Shown: in pieces, positions 16,356-25,058 of the stretch
Layout of the letters: every line of letters starts with the position of its first letter
Position numbering within the stretch: position 1 is the stretch's first letter
Source: JAFDWI01 sp964449375
Lineage (GTDB): Bacteria; Actinomycetota; Acidimicrobiia; Acidimicrobiales; Iamiaceae
Assembly (NCBI GenBank): GCA_964449375.1
Contig: CAYVAS010000006.1
Coordinates: forward strand, 1 to 64,000
Reading direction: 5' to 3'
DNA: 64,000 nt
Program-made: the position numbers and the translations under genes
Notes under the pieces: model-generated
Databases searched by the model: none
What the model saw: the letters and a program-made list of their open reading frames with translations, nothing else
Told to the model about the DNA's origin: nothing

Positions 16356-17894
16356 ATGTACCCGGGCACCATCGCCGCCACCGACCCCGATCGGGTCGCC
16401 GTCGTCATGGCCGAGATGAACGAGCGCCTCTCCTACGGGGAACTCCACGACCGCGCCACCCGTCTGGCCAACCTTTTCTTCTCGCTCGGCCTCGAGCCCG
16501 GCGACCACGTCGCCATGTGCGCGGAGAACCAGATCCGCTTTCTCGAACTTGCCTGGGGCGCGCACTACGCGGGGCTGATCTACACCTTCGCCTCCACGCG
16601 CCTCACCGCCGAGGAACTCGCCTACATCGTCGACGACTGCGGCGCCCGGGTCTACATCGGCACCGCGGCCACCGCATCGGTGTCCGCGGACATCGTCGAG
16701 GCCACGCCCGGCGTCGAGGCCCGCTTTCTCGTGGGCGGTTCCGACGACCACCACCGCAACTACGAAGCCGCGCTCGACGACGCCTCGGACGAACCACTCG
16801 TCGACCCGGTCGCCGGGATCGACATGCTGTATTCGTCGGGGACCACCGGCCGGCCCAAGGGCGTGGCGATCCGACCCCCGGGGACGCCACTGGACACCCC
16901 CACGTCGGTCACGACGTTGGCCCAGATGCTGCTGGGCTACGACGAAGACACCCGGTACCTCTCCCCCGCGCCCATGTACCACGCCGCACCGTTGCGCTTC
17001 AGCATGTCGGTGCAACAGTCCGGTGGGTCGATGGTGATGATGCGCCGCTTCGACCCCGAGCGCACGCTCGCTCTCATCGAGGAGCACCGCATCACCCACA
17101 CCCAGATGGTGCCGACCATGTTCCTGCGGCTGCTCAAGCTGCCCCGGGAGGTGCGCGACCGCTACGACGTGTCGTCGATGGAGATGATCGTGCACGCCGC
17201 CGCGCCCTGCCCGGTCGAGGCCAAGCGCCAGATGATCGAGTGGTTCGGCCCGGTGGTGCACGAGTACTACGCGGGCACCGAGGGCAACGGCTTCGTCTAC
17301 TGCAACTCCGAGGACTGGCTGGCCCATCCGGGAACGGTGGGCCGCTCCATCCTGGGACCGGTCCACATCCTGGGACCCGACGGCGAGGCGGTGCCCACCG
17401 GCGAGACCGGCACCATCTACTTCGAGAGCTCGTCGCCCTTCGAGTACCACAACGACCCGGAGAAGACGGCGGCGTCGCGTTCGGCGGAGGGCTGGTCGAC
17501 GCTGGGCGACATCGGTCGCCTCGACGAGGACGGCTTTCTGTACCTGACCGACCGGCAGGCCTACATGATCATCACCGGTGGGGTGAACGTGTACCCCCAG
17601 GAGGCCGAGAACCTGCTGTCGATGCACCCCGCGGTCGCGGATGTGGCGGTGTTCGGCGTGCCCGACGACGAGTTCGGCGAGGCGGTCAAGGCGGTCGTGC
17701 AACCCGCCGAGGGTGTGCAGCCCGGCCCGGAACTGGCCGCCGAGCTGATCGCCCACTGCCGGGAGCATCTCGCCGACATCAAGTGCCCCCGGACCGTGGA
17801 CTTCCGCGACGACCTTCCCCGGCACCCCACCGGCAAGCTCTACAAGCGACTGCTCCGTGACGAATACTGGGCGGCCGAGGACCGCAGCATCTGA
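16356..17894 (+). CDS. AMP-binding acyl-CoA synthetase (FadD-like)
   Basis: Activates a carboxylic acid to acyl-AMP and then acyl-CoA. The 512-aa protein has the ANL family parts in order: P-loop YSSGTTGRPKG (about residue 159), the A5-like YYAGTEGNGFVYCN with the YxGTE motif, GWSTLGDIGRLDEDGFLYLTD, and the C-terminal lid with the catalytic lysine in HPTGKLYKR. The A5 motif and length fit a medium/long-chain or branched-acid ligase more than acetyl-CoA synthetase. The next gene, an alkylsulfatase, starts 22 nt downstream on the same strand, so the two are probably one operon; the ligase could activate the acid made from the released alcohol. Confidence 0.9.
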   Translation: MYPGTIAATDPDRVAVVMAEMNERLSYGELHDRATRLANLFFSLGLEPGDHVAMCAENQIRFLELAWGAHYAGLIYTFASTRLTAEELAYIVDDCGARVYIGTAATASVSADIVEATPGVEARFLVGGSDDHHRNYEAALDDASDEPLVDPVAGIDMLYSSGTTGRPKGVAIRPPGTPLDTPTSVTTLAQMLLGYDEDTRYLSPAPMYHAAPLRFSMSVQQSGGSMVMMRRFDPERTLALIEEHRITHTQMVPTMFLRLLKLPREVRDRYDVSSMEMIVHAAAPCPVEAKRQMIEWFGPVVHEYYAGTEGNGFVYCNSEDWLAHPGTVGRSILGPVHILGPDGEAVPTGETGTIYFESSSPFEYHNDPEKTAASRSAEGWSTLGDIGRLDEDGFLYLTDRQAYMIITGGVNVYPQEAENLLSMHPAVADVAVFGVPDDEFGEAVKAVVQPAEGVQPGPELAAELIAHCREHLADIKCPRTVDFRDDLPRHPTGKLYKRLLRDEYWAAEDRSI

Positions 17895-17916
17895 CCCGTC
17901 CCAGGAGACCCCGTCC

Positions 17917-19815
17917 ATGACCGAACCCGTCGTCAGCGACACCACACGGGCGTCGATCGCGGCTTCGGCCGCCGAGATGCCCTGGCACGACCGCACCGAT
18001 TTCGACGACGCCACCCGCGGGTTCGTGGGCCGGGCCACCCGGCGCCAGATCACCGCTGAGGACGGTCGGGTCGTCTGGGACCTGGACGCCTATGACTTCC
18101 TGCGCCAAGTCGAACCCGAGGACGCGCCGCCCACGGCCCACCCGTCGCTGTGGCGCCAGGGCCGGCTGCTCATCGAGGACGGACTCTTCGAGGTCACCGA
18201 GGGCATCTACCAGCTCCGCGGTTTCGACCTGTCGGTGATGACCGTGGTCGAGACCGACGCCGGCGTCATCGTGGTCGACCCGCTGGTGTCGACCGAGACC
18301 GCGGCCGCCGCGTTCGATCTCTACACCGAGCACCGGGGGTCCCGGCCGGTGAAGGCCGTGATCTACACGCACTCGCACATCGACCACTTCGGCGGGGTCA
18401 AGGGCATCGTCGGCCAGGACGCCGTCGATGCCGGCGAGGTGCAGGTCGTCGCGCCCGAGGGGTTCATGGAGCACGCGGTGGCCGAGAACGTGTTCGCCGG
18501 GACCGCCATGGGCCGACGGGCCGGGTACATGTTCGGCGCTGCGTTGGACAAGGGCCCGGCGGGCCAGATCGGCGCGGGCCTCGGCCAGACCACCTCGACG
18601 GGCAGCCTGTCGCTGATCCCGCCCACCCACGACATCACCCACACGGGACAGACGATGACGATCGACGGGGTGCGCATCGAGTTCCAGATCACCCCGGGCA
18701 CCGAGGCGCCCGCGGAGATGAACTTCTTCTTCCCCGACCATCGAGCGTTGTGCACCGCGGAGAACACCTCGCACGTGCTGCACAACATCCTGACCCTGCG
18801 CGGGGCGCTGGTGCGCGACGCACACGCCTGGTCGACCTACCTCACCGAGACCATCGGCCTGTTCGGGGACCGGCTGGACTGCCTGTTCGCGTCGCACCAC
18901 TGGCCCACCTGGGGGCGGGAGCGCGCCGTGGAGTTCCTGGCCATGCAGCGCGACATGTACCGCTATCTGCACGACCAGACCCTCCGCATGATGAATCAGG
19001 GGCTGACCGGCCCGGAGATTGCCGAGGCGATGCAGACCCCGCCCGCGCTGGCCGCGCAGTGGCACACGCACGGCTACTACGGGTCGGTCAGCCACAACGT
19101 CAAGGCGATCTATCAGCGCTACATGGGCTGGTACGACGCGAACCCGGCCAACCTGTGGGCGCATCCGCCCGAGGCGGCGGCGACCCGCTACGTGGCCGCC
19201 ATGGGAGGGCGCGACGCCGCGCTCGGGGTCGCCCGGGGGGCCTTCGACGACGGCGACCATCGGTGGGCGGCCGAGGTCGGCAAGCACCTGGTGTTCGCCG
19301 ATCCCGACGACGCCGAGGCCCGCTCGCTGCTCGCCGACACCTTCGAACAGCTTGCCTTCGGCGCCGAGAACGGGATCTGGCGCAACGCTTTTTTGGCGGG
19401 CTCGTCCGAGTTGCGCGACGGGATCTTCGGCACCCCGACCCAGGCCACGGGCGACGTGGCGGCCGCGCTGAGTGTGGCGAACATCTTCGATGCGATGGCG
19501 ATCCGGGTCGACGGACCCCGGGCGTGGGACACCCACCTGCAGATCGGGTGGTTCATTGCCGACGAGGACACGCGCCATCTGCTGGAGCTGCGCAATGGGG
19601 CGCTGCACCATCGGGTCGTCGAGTCGTTTCCCGACGGGGTTCCGGTCTTCACGCTGACCCGGCCCCTCCTGGTCGGGATCATCACCCGGACGGTCGACGC
19701 GCTCGAGGCGGTGGGTGACGGGTCGATCACCATCGAGGGGGACGGTTCGGTGCTGGGCACGTTGGTCGGCCTGCTGTCGGCTCCCGACCCCGACTTCGCG
19801 ATCGTCACCCCCTGA
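17917..19815 (+). CDS. Alkyl/aryl-sulfatase of the metallo-beta-lactamase fold (SdsA1/BDS1 type)
   Basis: Predicted to hydrolyse alkyl sulfate esters to alcohol and sulfate with a di-zinc centre. The 632-aa protein has the complete family layout: N-terminal MBL domain with THSHIDHFGG (His152, His154, Asp156, His157), the distal ligands CTAENTSHVLHNI and FASHHWPTWG, an all-helical dimerisation domain in the middle, and a C-terminal SCP2-like lipid-binding domain (about 510-632). The ATG at 17917 has AGGAGA 8 nt upstream; an in-frame start 60 nt earlier overlaps the previous gene and is less likely. No signal peptide is visible, unlike SdsA1, so the enzyme is probably cytosolic. Confidence 0.93.
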   Translation: MTEPVVSDTTRASIAASAAEMPWHDRTDFDDATRGFVGRATRRQITAEDGRVVWDLDAYDFLRQVEPEDAPPTAHPSLWRQGRLLIEDGLFEVTEGIYQLRGFDLSVMTVVETDAGVIVVDPLVSTETAAAAFDLYTEHRGSRPVKAVIYTHSHIDHFGGVKGIVGQDAVDAGEVQVVAPEGFMEHAVAENVFAGTAMGRRAGYMFGAALDKGPAGQIGAGLGQTTSTGSLSLIPPTHDITHTGQTMTIDGVRIEFQITPGTEAPAEMNFFFPDHRALCTAENTSHVLHNILTLRGALVRDAHAWSTYLTETIGLFGDRLDCLFASHHWPTWGRERAVEFLAMQRDMYRYLHDQTLRMMNQGLTGPEIAEAMQTPPALAAQWHTHGYYGSVSHNVKAIYQRYMGWYDANPANLWAHPPEAAATRYVAAMGGRDAALGVARGAFDDGDHRWAAEVGKHLVFADPDDAEARSLLADTFEQLAFGAENGIWRNAFLAGSSELRDGIFGTPTQATGDVAAALSVANIFDAMAIRVDGPRAWDTHLQIGWFIADEDTRHLLELRNGALHHRVVESFPDGVPVFTLTRPLLVGIITRTVDALEAVGDGSITIEGDGSVLGTLVGLLSAPDPDFAIVTP

Positions 19816-19876
19816 CCCCAGCGAACTCCGGCAGCTCGCCTCCCCCCAGTTCCCCCCCCACCCCCCAACCCCATCG

Positions 19877-19923
19877 AACTTCGGGAGCTTGCGTCGCCAT
19901 AGGCCACCGAACCTCCCGAAGTT
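19877..19923. repeat. 47-bp palindromic repeat, copy A
   Basis: Arms begin with AACTTCGGGAG and end with CTCCCGAAGTT; the inner arms pair imperfectly around GCCATAGGC. By eye it matches copy B at 22901-22947 at 41 of 47 positions and has the same length. A degenerate left arm (GCGAACTCCGGCAGCTCGCC) lies just upstream at 19821. It lies 61 nt after the alkylsulfatase stop codon, a position suited to a terminator, though no T-run follows. Confidence 0.8.
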
Positions 19924-19967
19924 GCGATGCGGGGGCGGCGAGGGTAGACGAATCGGTGCGGTAACTG

Positions 19968-19987
19968 TACCGTCCGGTCGGTAGAGT
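19968..19987 (+). promoter_or_regulatory. TetR-type operator overlapping the -10 box of the MFS-tetR operon
   Basis: TACCGTCCGGTCGGTA (19968-19983) has TACCG/CGGTA arms of the kind bound by TetR-family dimers. Its last two bases are the first two of the -10 box TAGAGT (19982-19987), which ends 6 nt before the GTG at 19994, so a bound repressor would block a leaderless promoter. The linked tetR gene is the second gene of the operon. Confidence 0.75.
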
Positions 19988-19993
19988 TTCCGG

Positions 19994-21499
19994 GTGCTCA
20001 CGACCTCGAACCGGCGCTGGTGGGCGCTGGCGGTGCTGATGCTGCCGGTGTTGCTCATCTCGATGGACGCCACGATCCTGGGCTTCGCCGTGCCGGTGCT
20101 GTCCGAGCAGCTCGGCCCCACCAGCACCCAGTTGCTGTGGATCGTCGACATCTACTCGTTCGTGCTCGCCGGGTTGCTGGTGACCATGGGAGTGCTGGGC
20201 GACCGGATCGGCCGGCGTCGCCTTCTGTTGATCGGCGCTGCCGGGTTCTCCGCGGCGTCGCTGATCGCCGCGTTCTCGACCAGCGCGGGCATGTTGATGG
20301 TCGCCCGTGCCCTGCTCGGCCTGGCCGGATCGACGCTCATGCCCTCCACGCTGTCGTTGATCCGCAACATCTTTCCCGACGACCGCGAACGACAGACCGC
20401 GATCGCGCTGTGGGCCACCGCCTTCGCCGTGGGCACGACGCTCGGGCCGATCCTGGGCGGCGTGCTGCTGGAGCACTTCTGGTGGGGTTCGATCTTCATC
20501 GTCAACGTTCCGGTCACCCTGGTGCTGGTGGTGGCGGCGCCCCGGCTCATCGACGAGTCCCGGGACCCGAGCCCGGGCCGGTTCGACCTGGCCAGCGTGG
20601 CGTTGTCGATGGCCACCATGTTCCCGGTCATCTGGGCACTCAAGTCCTTCGCCGCATATGGCGCGTCCCGCTCCTCCGCGGTGTGGCTGGGTGTCGGGAT
20701 CGTGGCCGGTGTGGCCTTCGTGCGTCGTCAACGTCGCCTCGCCGACCCGATGATCGACGTGGGACTGTTCCGTCTCCCGCTGTTCCGCATGGCGGTGACG
20801 GGCAACCTGGTGTCGTGTTTCGCGCTGGCCGGTTCGTTGTTCATGATCACCCAGTACCTGCAGTTGGTGCTGGGGTTGTCGGCCCTGGCCGCCGGGGTCG
20901 CGCTATTGCCGTCGTCGCTGCTCGCGGCCATCGCGATGCTGGCCTCACCGGCCGCGGCGCGCCGCTTCGGGATCTTCGCGGTGATCGCCGTGGGACTCGG
21001 CGCGGGAGCGGTCGGCTTCGTGCTGTTGACCCTGCTGCATGCCTCGGCGTCGCCGGTCCTGGCGGTGGCGGCGGTCGCCGTGTTGAACGCCGGGGTCAGC
21101 GCCGCGATGACCGTGGCGGTCGACGGCATACTGGTGGTGGTGCCACCGGAACGGGCCGGGGCCGGCGCGGCGGTGTCGGAGACGGCGAACGAGCTGGGCA
21201 TCGCGCTGGGCACCGCGATCCTGGGCAGCATCCTGACCGCGCTGTACCGACCGCGCATCGACGCGCTCGACGCGCCGGGTGCGTCGTTGGACGTCGCTCG
21301 CGAATCGTTGGGCGCCGCCATCGTGGCGTCGCGCCAGGTTTCCGACCAGGCAGCAGCGGTGCTGGCCGACGGCGCGCGGGCGGCGTTCCTGGCCGGGATC
21401 GACACCGCCAGCGTGGTGGGCGCGGTGGCTCTGGGGGTCGTCGCGGTGTGGGCGGCGCTCGGCGAGCGCGCCCGACGACGGACGATGCAGAGGACCTGA
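19994..21499 (+). CDS. DHA2-family MFS exporter controlled by adjacent TetR
   Basis: A 501-aa, 14-helix proton-driven exporter of the EmrB/QacA/LfrA type. TM1 has LLISMDATILGFAVPVLSE (motif D1), the loop MGVLGDRIGRRRLLLIG is motif A, and GTTLGPILGGVLLEHFWWG is motif C of antiporters. The start is a GTG at 19994 set by the promoter geometry (no Shine-Dalgarno). A tetR gene follows after one base, and a TetR-type operator overlaps the promoter, so the likely job is efflux of a compound that also releases the repressor. The substrate is unknown. Confidence 0.92.
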   Translation: MLTTSNRRWWALAVLMLPVLLISMDATILGFAVPVLSEQLGPTSTQLLWIVDIYSFVLAGLLVTMGVLGDRIGRRRLLLIGAAGFSAASLIAAFSTSAGMLMVARALLGLAGSTLMPSTLSLIRNIFPDDRERQTAIALWATAFAVGTTLGPILGGVLLEHFWWGSIFIVNVPVTLVLVVAAPRLIDESRDPSPGRFDLASVALSMATMFPVIWALKSFAAYGASRSSAVWLGVGIVAGVAFVRRQRRLADPMIDVGLFRLPLFRMAVTGNLVSCFALAGSLFMITQYLQLVLGLSALAAGVALLPSSLLAAIAMLASPAAARRFGIFAVIAVGLGAGAVGFVLLTLLHASASPVLAVAAVAVLNAGVSAAMTVAVDGILVVVPPERAGAGAAVSETANELGIALGTAILGSILTALYRPRIDALDAPGASLDVARESLGAAIVASRQVSDQAAAVLADGARAAFLAGIDTASVVGAVALGVVAVWAALGERARRRTMQRT

Positions 21500-21500
21500 G

Positions 21501-22007
21501 ATGGCCAGACCTTCGAGTCGCGAGCTGATCCTGGACGCGTTCGAGACGATCCTGACCCGGCACGGCGCCGGCGAGGCGACGCTCGAGTCGATCGCCGAGT
21601 CCGCCGGGGTGTCCAAGGGCGGGCTGTTGTACCACTTCGGGTCCAAGGACGAACTGGCCGCCGCCTTCGGGGAACGGCTTTTGGCACGGGTCGACGCGGT
21701 CGTGGCGGGCGCGCCCACCGGGGCGGCCGCGGTGGTCCGGTGGTATCTGGACCCCGAACCGACCGGTGCGGACGAGGCCCGCCTGTGGCGTTCGATCGTG
21801 GCGGGACTCCACGGTGTGGACGCCGGGCTGGACGACGCGATCCGCGAGGCGTTCGTCCGGTACGCGCAGCCGCTGGAGGTCCTGGAACCGGAACTTGCCG
21901 AACAGGTCCGCCTCGTGGGCGACGGTCTCTTCCTGAACTCGCTGCTCGGCGTCCGGCCTCAGCCCGAACTCGAAGCGATCGTCGACGAGCTCGCAGCGCG
22001 CGCCTGA
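21501..22007 (+). CDS. TetR-family repressor of the upstream MFS exporter
   Basis: A 168-aa regulator. The N-terminal helix-turn-helix spans about residues 8-50: ATLESIAESAGVSKGGLLYH followed by FGSKDELAAAF is the TetR signature. The rest is the ligand-binding helical domain. Its ATG is 1 nt after the exporter stop, with GAGGA about 7 nt upstream inside the exporter gene, so translation is probably coupled. It likely binds the TACCG/CGGTA operator at 19968-19983 and represses its own operon. An 8-bp hairpin follows the stop. Confidence 0.93.
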   Translation: MARPSSRELILDAFETILTRHGAGEATLESIAESAGVSKGGLLYHFGSKDELAAAFGERLLARVDAVVAGAPTGAAAVVRWYLDPEPTGADEARLWRSIVAGLHGVDAGLDDAIREAFVRYAQPLEVLEPELAEQVRLVGDGLFLNSLLGVRPQPELEAIVDELAARA

Positions 22008-22017
22008 CCGGAGCGGA

Positions 22018-22040
22018 GCGGTCCCCCGGACCGGGACCGC
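22018..22040 (+). terminator. Hairpin after the tetR gene
   Basis: GCGGTCCC and GGGACCGC pair perfectly around a 7-nt loop, 10 nt after the tetR stop. There is no T-run, so efficiency is unclear. Confidence 0.5.
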
Positions 22041-22232
22041 GCGCTGGGCATCCGTTCACGCACCGAACTCTGCCGAGCCTTCGACGCCTCCCGGAATAGT
22101 TGACCACCGGCGCCGGTTCGACGTTCCCGATTGGTCGAAATCGCTGCGGGTAGCCTCTGGACGATCGGGCACGGGAATGCGTCCCGCGTACCCGAGGCGT
22201 GATCTCGGCACCACCCGACGAAAGGGGCGGAC

Positions 22233-22895
22233 GTGACCTACCAAGATGCGGTCATCGGTGCAGTGGCGATCCTGGTGGGGGCGTTGTTCTGCTTCCGGGG
22301 CGCGGTCGCGATGCGGGTGGTGATCGCCCTCTGGGGTGCACTCGCCGGGTTCGTGCTCGGCGCGGGCGCCGTCGCGGCCTTTGCGGGGACCGGCTTTCTG
22401 AGCACCCTGCTGGGTTGGCTCGTCGGTCTGATCGTGGCCTTGGTGTTCGCCGCGGTGGCGTATCTGTTCTACGAGGTGGCCGTGATCATGGCGATGGCCG
22501 CGATCGGTTTCGCGCTCGGCACCACCGTCATGGCGGTGCTCGGGGTGAACTGGTCGTGGGCGGTCATCGTGGTCGGCGTGCTCGTCGGGGTACTCCTGGC
22601 GGTGATCACCCTGGCGTTGGATCTGCCGATGCTGCTGCTGGTGCTGCTGAGCGCGTTCGGCGGAGCGAGCGCGATCGTGACCGGCATCATGCTGCTGGCC
22701 GGCACTGTGGACGCCGACGGGTTCACCCGCGTCGCGGCCGCGGACGAACTGGCGACCTCGTGGTGGTGGTACGCGCTGTACCTGGGTCTGGCGATCCTGG
22801 GCATCGTCGCCCAGTTGCGTTTCGTCGGTTCGGTGCGCGGCTCGGTCCGCGACGGCTGGGATCTCGACGGCAGGGACCGCGCCCGGGTCGAATGA
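22233..22895 (+). CDS. DUF4203-like polytopic membrane protein
   Basis: A 220-aa protein with about seven hydrophobic segments and glycine-rich helices, resembling the DUF4203/TMEM198-like family, whose function is not known to me. The conserved-looking feature is the repeated FxLGxxxAxxxG-type packing in helices 2-5. The GTG start at 22233 follows AAAGGGGCGGAC, with a TAGCCT box about 80 nt upstream. It stands alone and is closed by a strong intrinsic terminator immediately after its stop codon. Confidence 0.75.
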   Translation: MTYQDAVIGAVAILVGALFCFRGAVAMRVVIALWGALAGFVLGAGAVAAFAGTGFLSTLLGWLVGLIVALVFAAVAYLFYEVAVIMAMAAIGFALGTTVMAVLGVNWSWAVIVVGVLVGVLLAVITLALDLPMLLLVLLSAFGGASAIVTGIMLLAGTVDADGFTRVAAADELATSWWWYALYLGLAILGIVAQLRFVGSVRGSVRDGWDLDGRDRARVE

Positions 22896-22900
22896 TGGCG

Positions 22901-22957
22901 AACTTCGGGAGGTTGCTTCGCCATGGGCGACGCAACCTCCCGAAGTTGCATTTTTTT
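22901..22957 (+). terminator. Intrinsic terminator; palindromic repeat copy B
   Basis: A stem of about 21 bp with one mismatch (outer arms AACTTCGGGAGGTTGC / GCAACCTCCCGAAGTT, 22901-22947) closes around a tiny ATG loop. It is followed after 3 nt by seven T residues (22951-22957), so this copy meets the classical rho-independent pattern. It begins 5 nt after the stop of the membrane protein gene. The same 47-bp sequence, diverged at 6 positions, is copy A at 19877. Confidence 0.85.
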
Positions 22958-23070
22958 GGGGGCGCGTTCGGGGGTGGGCCGTAGGCCGGCGCGTTCGGGG
23001 TGGGGTTGCGGGGATGGGGTCGAGCCGGGCAAGATTGACTCAGCTTGAGCTTTATTTCGGAGGCTCGTCC

Positions 23071-24420
23071 ATGACCACGGCGCTGTACACCGATCGCTAC
23101 GAGTACACGATGGCGACCGCGGCCCACGCCTCGGAGGTCGCGGACGCAACGGCGGTCTTCGAGTTGTTCGCCCGTGAGTTGCCCGTGGGCCGCCGCTACG
23201 GCGTGGCCGCCGGGATTCCCCGAGCCGTCGACGCCATCTCCCGGTTCCGCTTCGACGATGCGACCCTCGCCTGGCTGGTCGACTCGGGCGCGATCACCCC
23301 CGCGGTGGCCCGCCGCCTGGAGCGCTGGCGCTTCACCGGTGACGTGTGGGGCTACCCCGAGGGTGACGTGTACTTTCCGCACTCACCGGTGCTGGCCGTG
23401 CGCGCTCCCTTCGCGGACGCCACCCTGCTCGAGACGGTGCTGCTGTCGATCCTCAACCACGACTCCGCCGTCGCCGCCGCGGGGGCCCGGATGGTGAGCG
23501 CCGCCCGAGCCGCGCCCCACCCGATCTCGCTGGCCGAGTTCGGCGCCCGCCGCACCCACGAGGAGGCGGCCGTCGCCGCGGCGCGGGCGGCCTATCTGGT
23601 CGGCTTCGACGCCACCGCCACCCTCGAGGCCGGGCGCCGCCACGGCATCCCGACCGTGGGCACGGCAGCCCACTCGTTCACCCTGGCCCACGCCAGCGAG
23701 GCCGACGCCTTCGGCGCCCAGTACGACACCTTCGGCACCGGTACCTCGGTGCTCGTCGACACCTACGACATCGTCGGCGCCATCGACGCGGCCGTCCACG
23801 AGGCCCGCCGCCGGGGTGCTCCCGGGCCGGGGGCGATCCGTATCGACTCGGGCGAGCTGCTCCAGGTCACCACCGCGGCGCGCCGCCAGCTCGACGACCT
23901 GGGCGCCACCACCACCCGCATCCTGGTGTCCGGAGACATGGACGAATACCGCATCGCCGACCTCGTCGCCCACCACGCGCCCGTCGACGCCTACGGCATC
24001 GGCGCCCGGCTGGTCACCGGTTCGGGGCACCCGGCCGCGGGGTTCGTCTACAAGCTGGTGGCCATCGAACGCCACGGCCGCATGGAACCGGTTGCCAAGA
24101 TCAGCCTCAACAAGGCGTCGCGGGGCGGGATCAAGCGGGTCCACCGACACGTCGACGACCACGGCATGCTGCGCGCGGAGTCCTTCGAGGTGCTCGACGG
24201 CGCAGCGGACGCGACCGACCCGACCTCCGGCGGCCACCAGATTCCCTACATCGTGCAGGGCGAGCTCACCGACGCCGCCACCGACGACCTGGGCGCCTCC
24301 CGGGCCCGGTGCGCGGCGACGCTGGCGACCCTGCCCCCGTCCGCCCATGCCATCGCTGCCGGTGAACCGCACCTGGTCGCCACCGAGGTGCCCCGCGAAC
24401 CGGCGTTGTCGATGGCCTGA
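23071..24420 (+). CDS. pncB: Nicotinate phosphoribosyltransferase
   Basis: Joins nicotinate and PRPP to nicotinate mononucleotide in the Preiss-Handler NAD salvage route. The 449-aa protein opens with TTALYTDRYEYTMATAA, and has the FELFARELPVGRRYGVAAG segment and the phosphate-site region RIDSGELLQVT with ILVSGDMDEYRI. The ATG at 23071 follows GGAGG by 7 nt; an in-frame start 57 nt upstream lacks a ribosome site. It heads a tight operon with pncA and nrtR. A short palindrome CTCAGCTTGAG (23039-23049) lies 21 nt upstream and is a possible but weak NrtR operator candidate. Confidence 0.95.
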   Translation: MTTALYTDRYEYTMATAAHASEVADATAVFELFARELPVGRRYGVAAGIPRAVDAISRFRFDDATLAWLVDSGAITPAVARRLERWRFTGDVWGYPEGDVYFPHSPVLAVRAPFADATLLETVLLSILNHDSAVAAAGARMVSAARAAPHPISLAEFGARRTHEEAAVAAARAAYLVGFDATATLEAGRRHGIPTVGTAAHSFTLAHASEADAFGAQYDTFGTGTSVLVDTYDIVGAIDAAVHEARRRGAPGPGAIRIDSGELLQVTTAARRQLDDLGATTTRILVSGDMDEYRIADLVAHHAPVDAYGIGARLVTGSGHPAAGFVYKLVAIERHGRMEPVAKISLNKASRGGIKRVHRHVDDHGMLRAESFEVLDGAADATDPTSGGHQIPYIVQGELTDAATDDLGASRARCAATLATLPPSAHAIAAGEPHLVATEVPREPALSMA

Positions 24421-24441
24421 GCCCGAGGAAAGGAACCCCTC

Positions 24442-25053
24442 ATGTCCGATCCCACTCCCCAACCCCAGCCCCAACCACGGCGGGCCCTGCTCGTGGTCGA
24501 CGTGCAGAACGACTTCTGCGAGGGCGGTTCGCTGGCCGTGGAAGGTGGCGCCGCCTGCGTCGCCGCGATCGACGCCCACGTGCGCGCCCATCGCGACGAG
24601 TACCAGACCGTGATCGCCTCGGCGGACTGGCACATCGAACCCGGTGACCATTTCGCCTCCGCCCAGGGCACCGAACCCGACTTCGTCGACACGTGGCCGG
24701 ACCACTGTGTGGCGGGCACCACCGGCGCCGAGTTCCACTCGGCGTTCACCGCCGTCGACGAGGGTCTGGTCGACCATGTGGTGCGCAAGGGCCAGCACAC
24801 CGCGGCCTACTCGGCGTTCGAGGGCGCGACCGAGGACGGCCGCACCCTGGTGGATCTGCTCGAGGCCGCCGGGGTCACTCGGATCGACGTGTGCGGGATC
24901 GCCACGTCCCACTGTGTGAAGGACTCGTCGGCCGACGCGCTGGTGCTGGACTACAACCCGACGGTGCTGGCAGATCTGACCGTGGGGGTGTCGCCCACCC
25001 TGCGCCTCGAGGCACTCGCCGAACTGGCCGACAAGGGCGTCGCGATCGCCTGA
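24442..25053 (+). CDS. pncA: Nicotinamidase
   Basis: Deamidates nicotinamide to nicotinate, the substrate of the upstream enzyme. The 203-aa protein shows the isochorismatase-like fold with ALLVVDVQNDFCEGGSLAV (catalytic Asp), the metal site ADWHIEPGDHF, the catalytic Lys region VVRKGQHTAAYSAF and the nucleophile loop CGIATSHCVKDS with the active Cys. A Pro/Gln-rich 12-residue start precedes the domain. It begins 21 nt after pncB with AGGAAAGGA upstream. In mycobacteria this enzyme activates pyrazinamide; that is family knowledge only. Confidence 0.95.
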   Translation: MSDPTPQPQPQPRRALLVVDVQNDFCEGGSLAVEGGAACVAAIDAHVRAHRDEYQTVIASADWHIEPGDHFASAQGTEPDFVDTWPDHCVAGTTGAEFHSAFTAVDEGLVDHVVRKGQHTAAYSAFEGATEDGRTLVDLLEAAGVTRIDVCGIATSHCVKDSSADALVLDYNPTVLADLTVGVSPTLRLEALAELADKGVAIA

Positions 25054-25058
25054 GGGCC

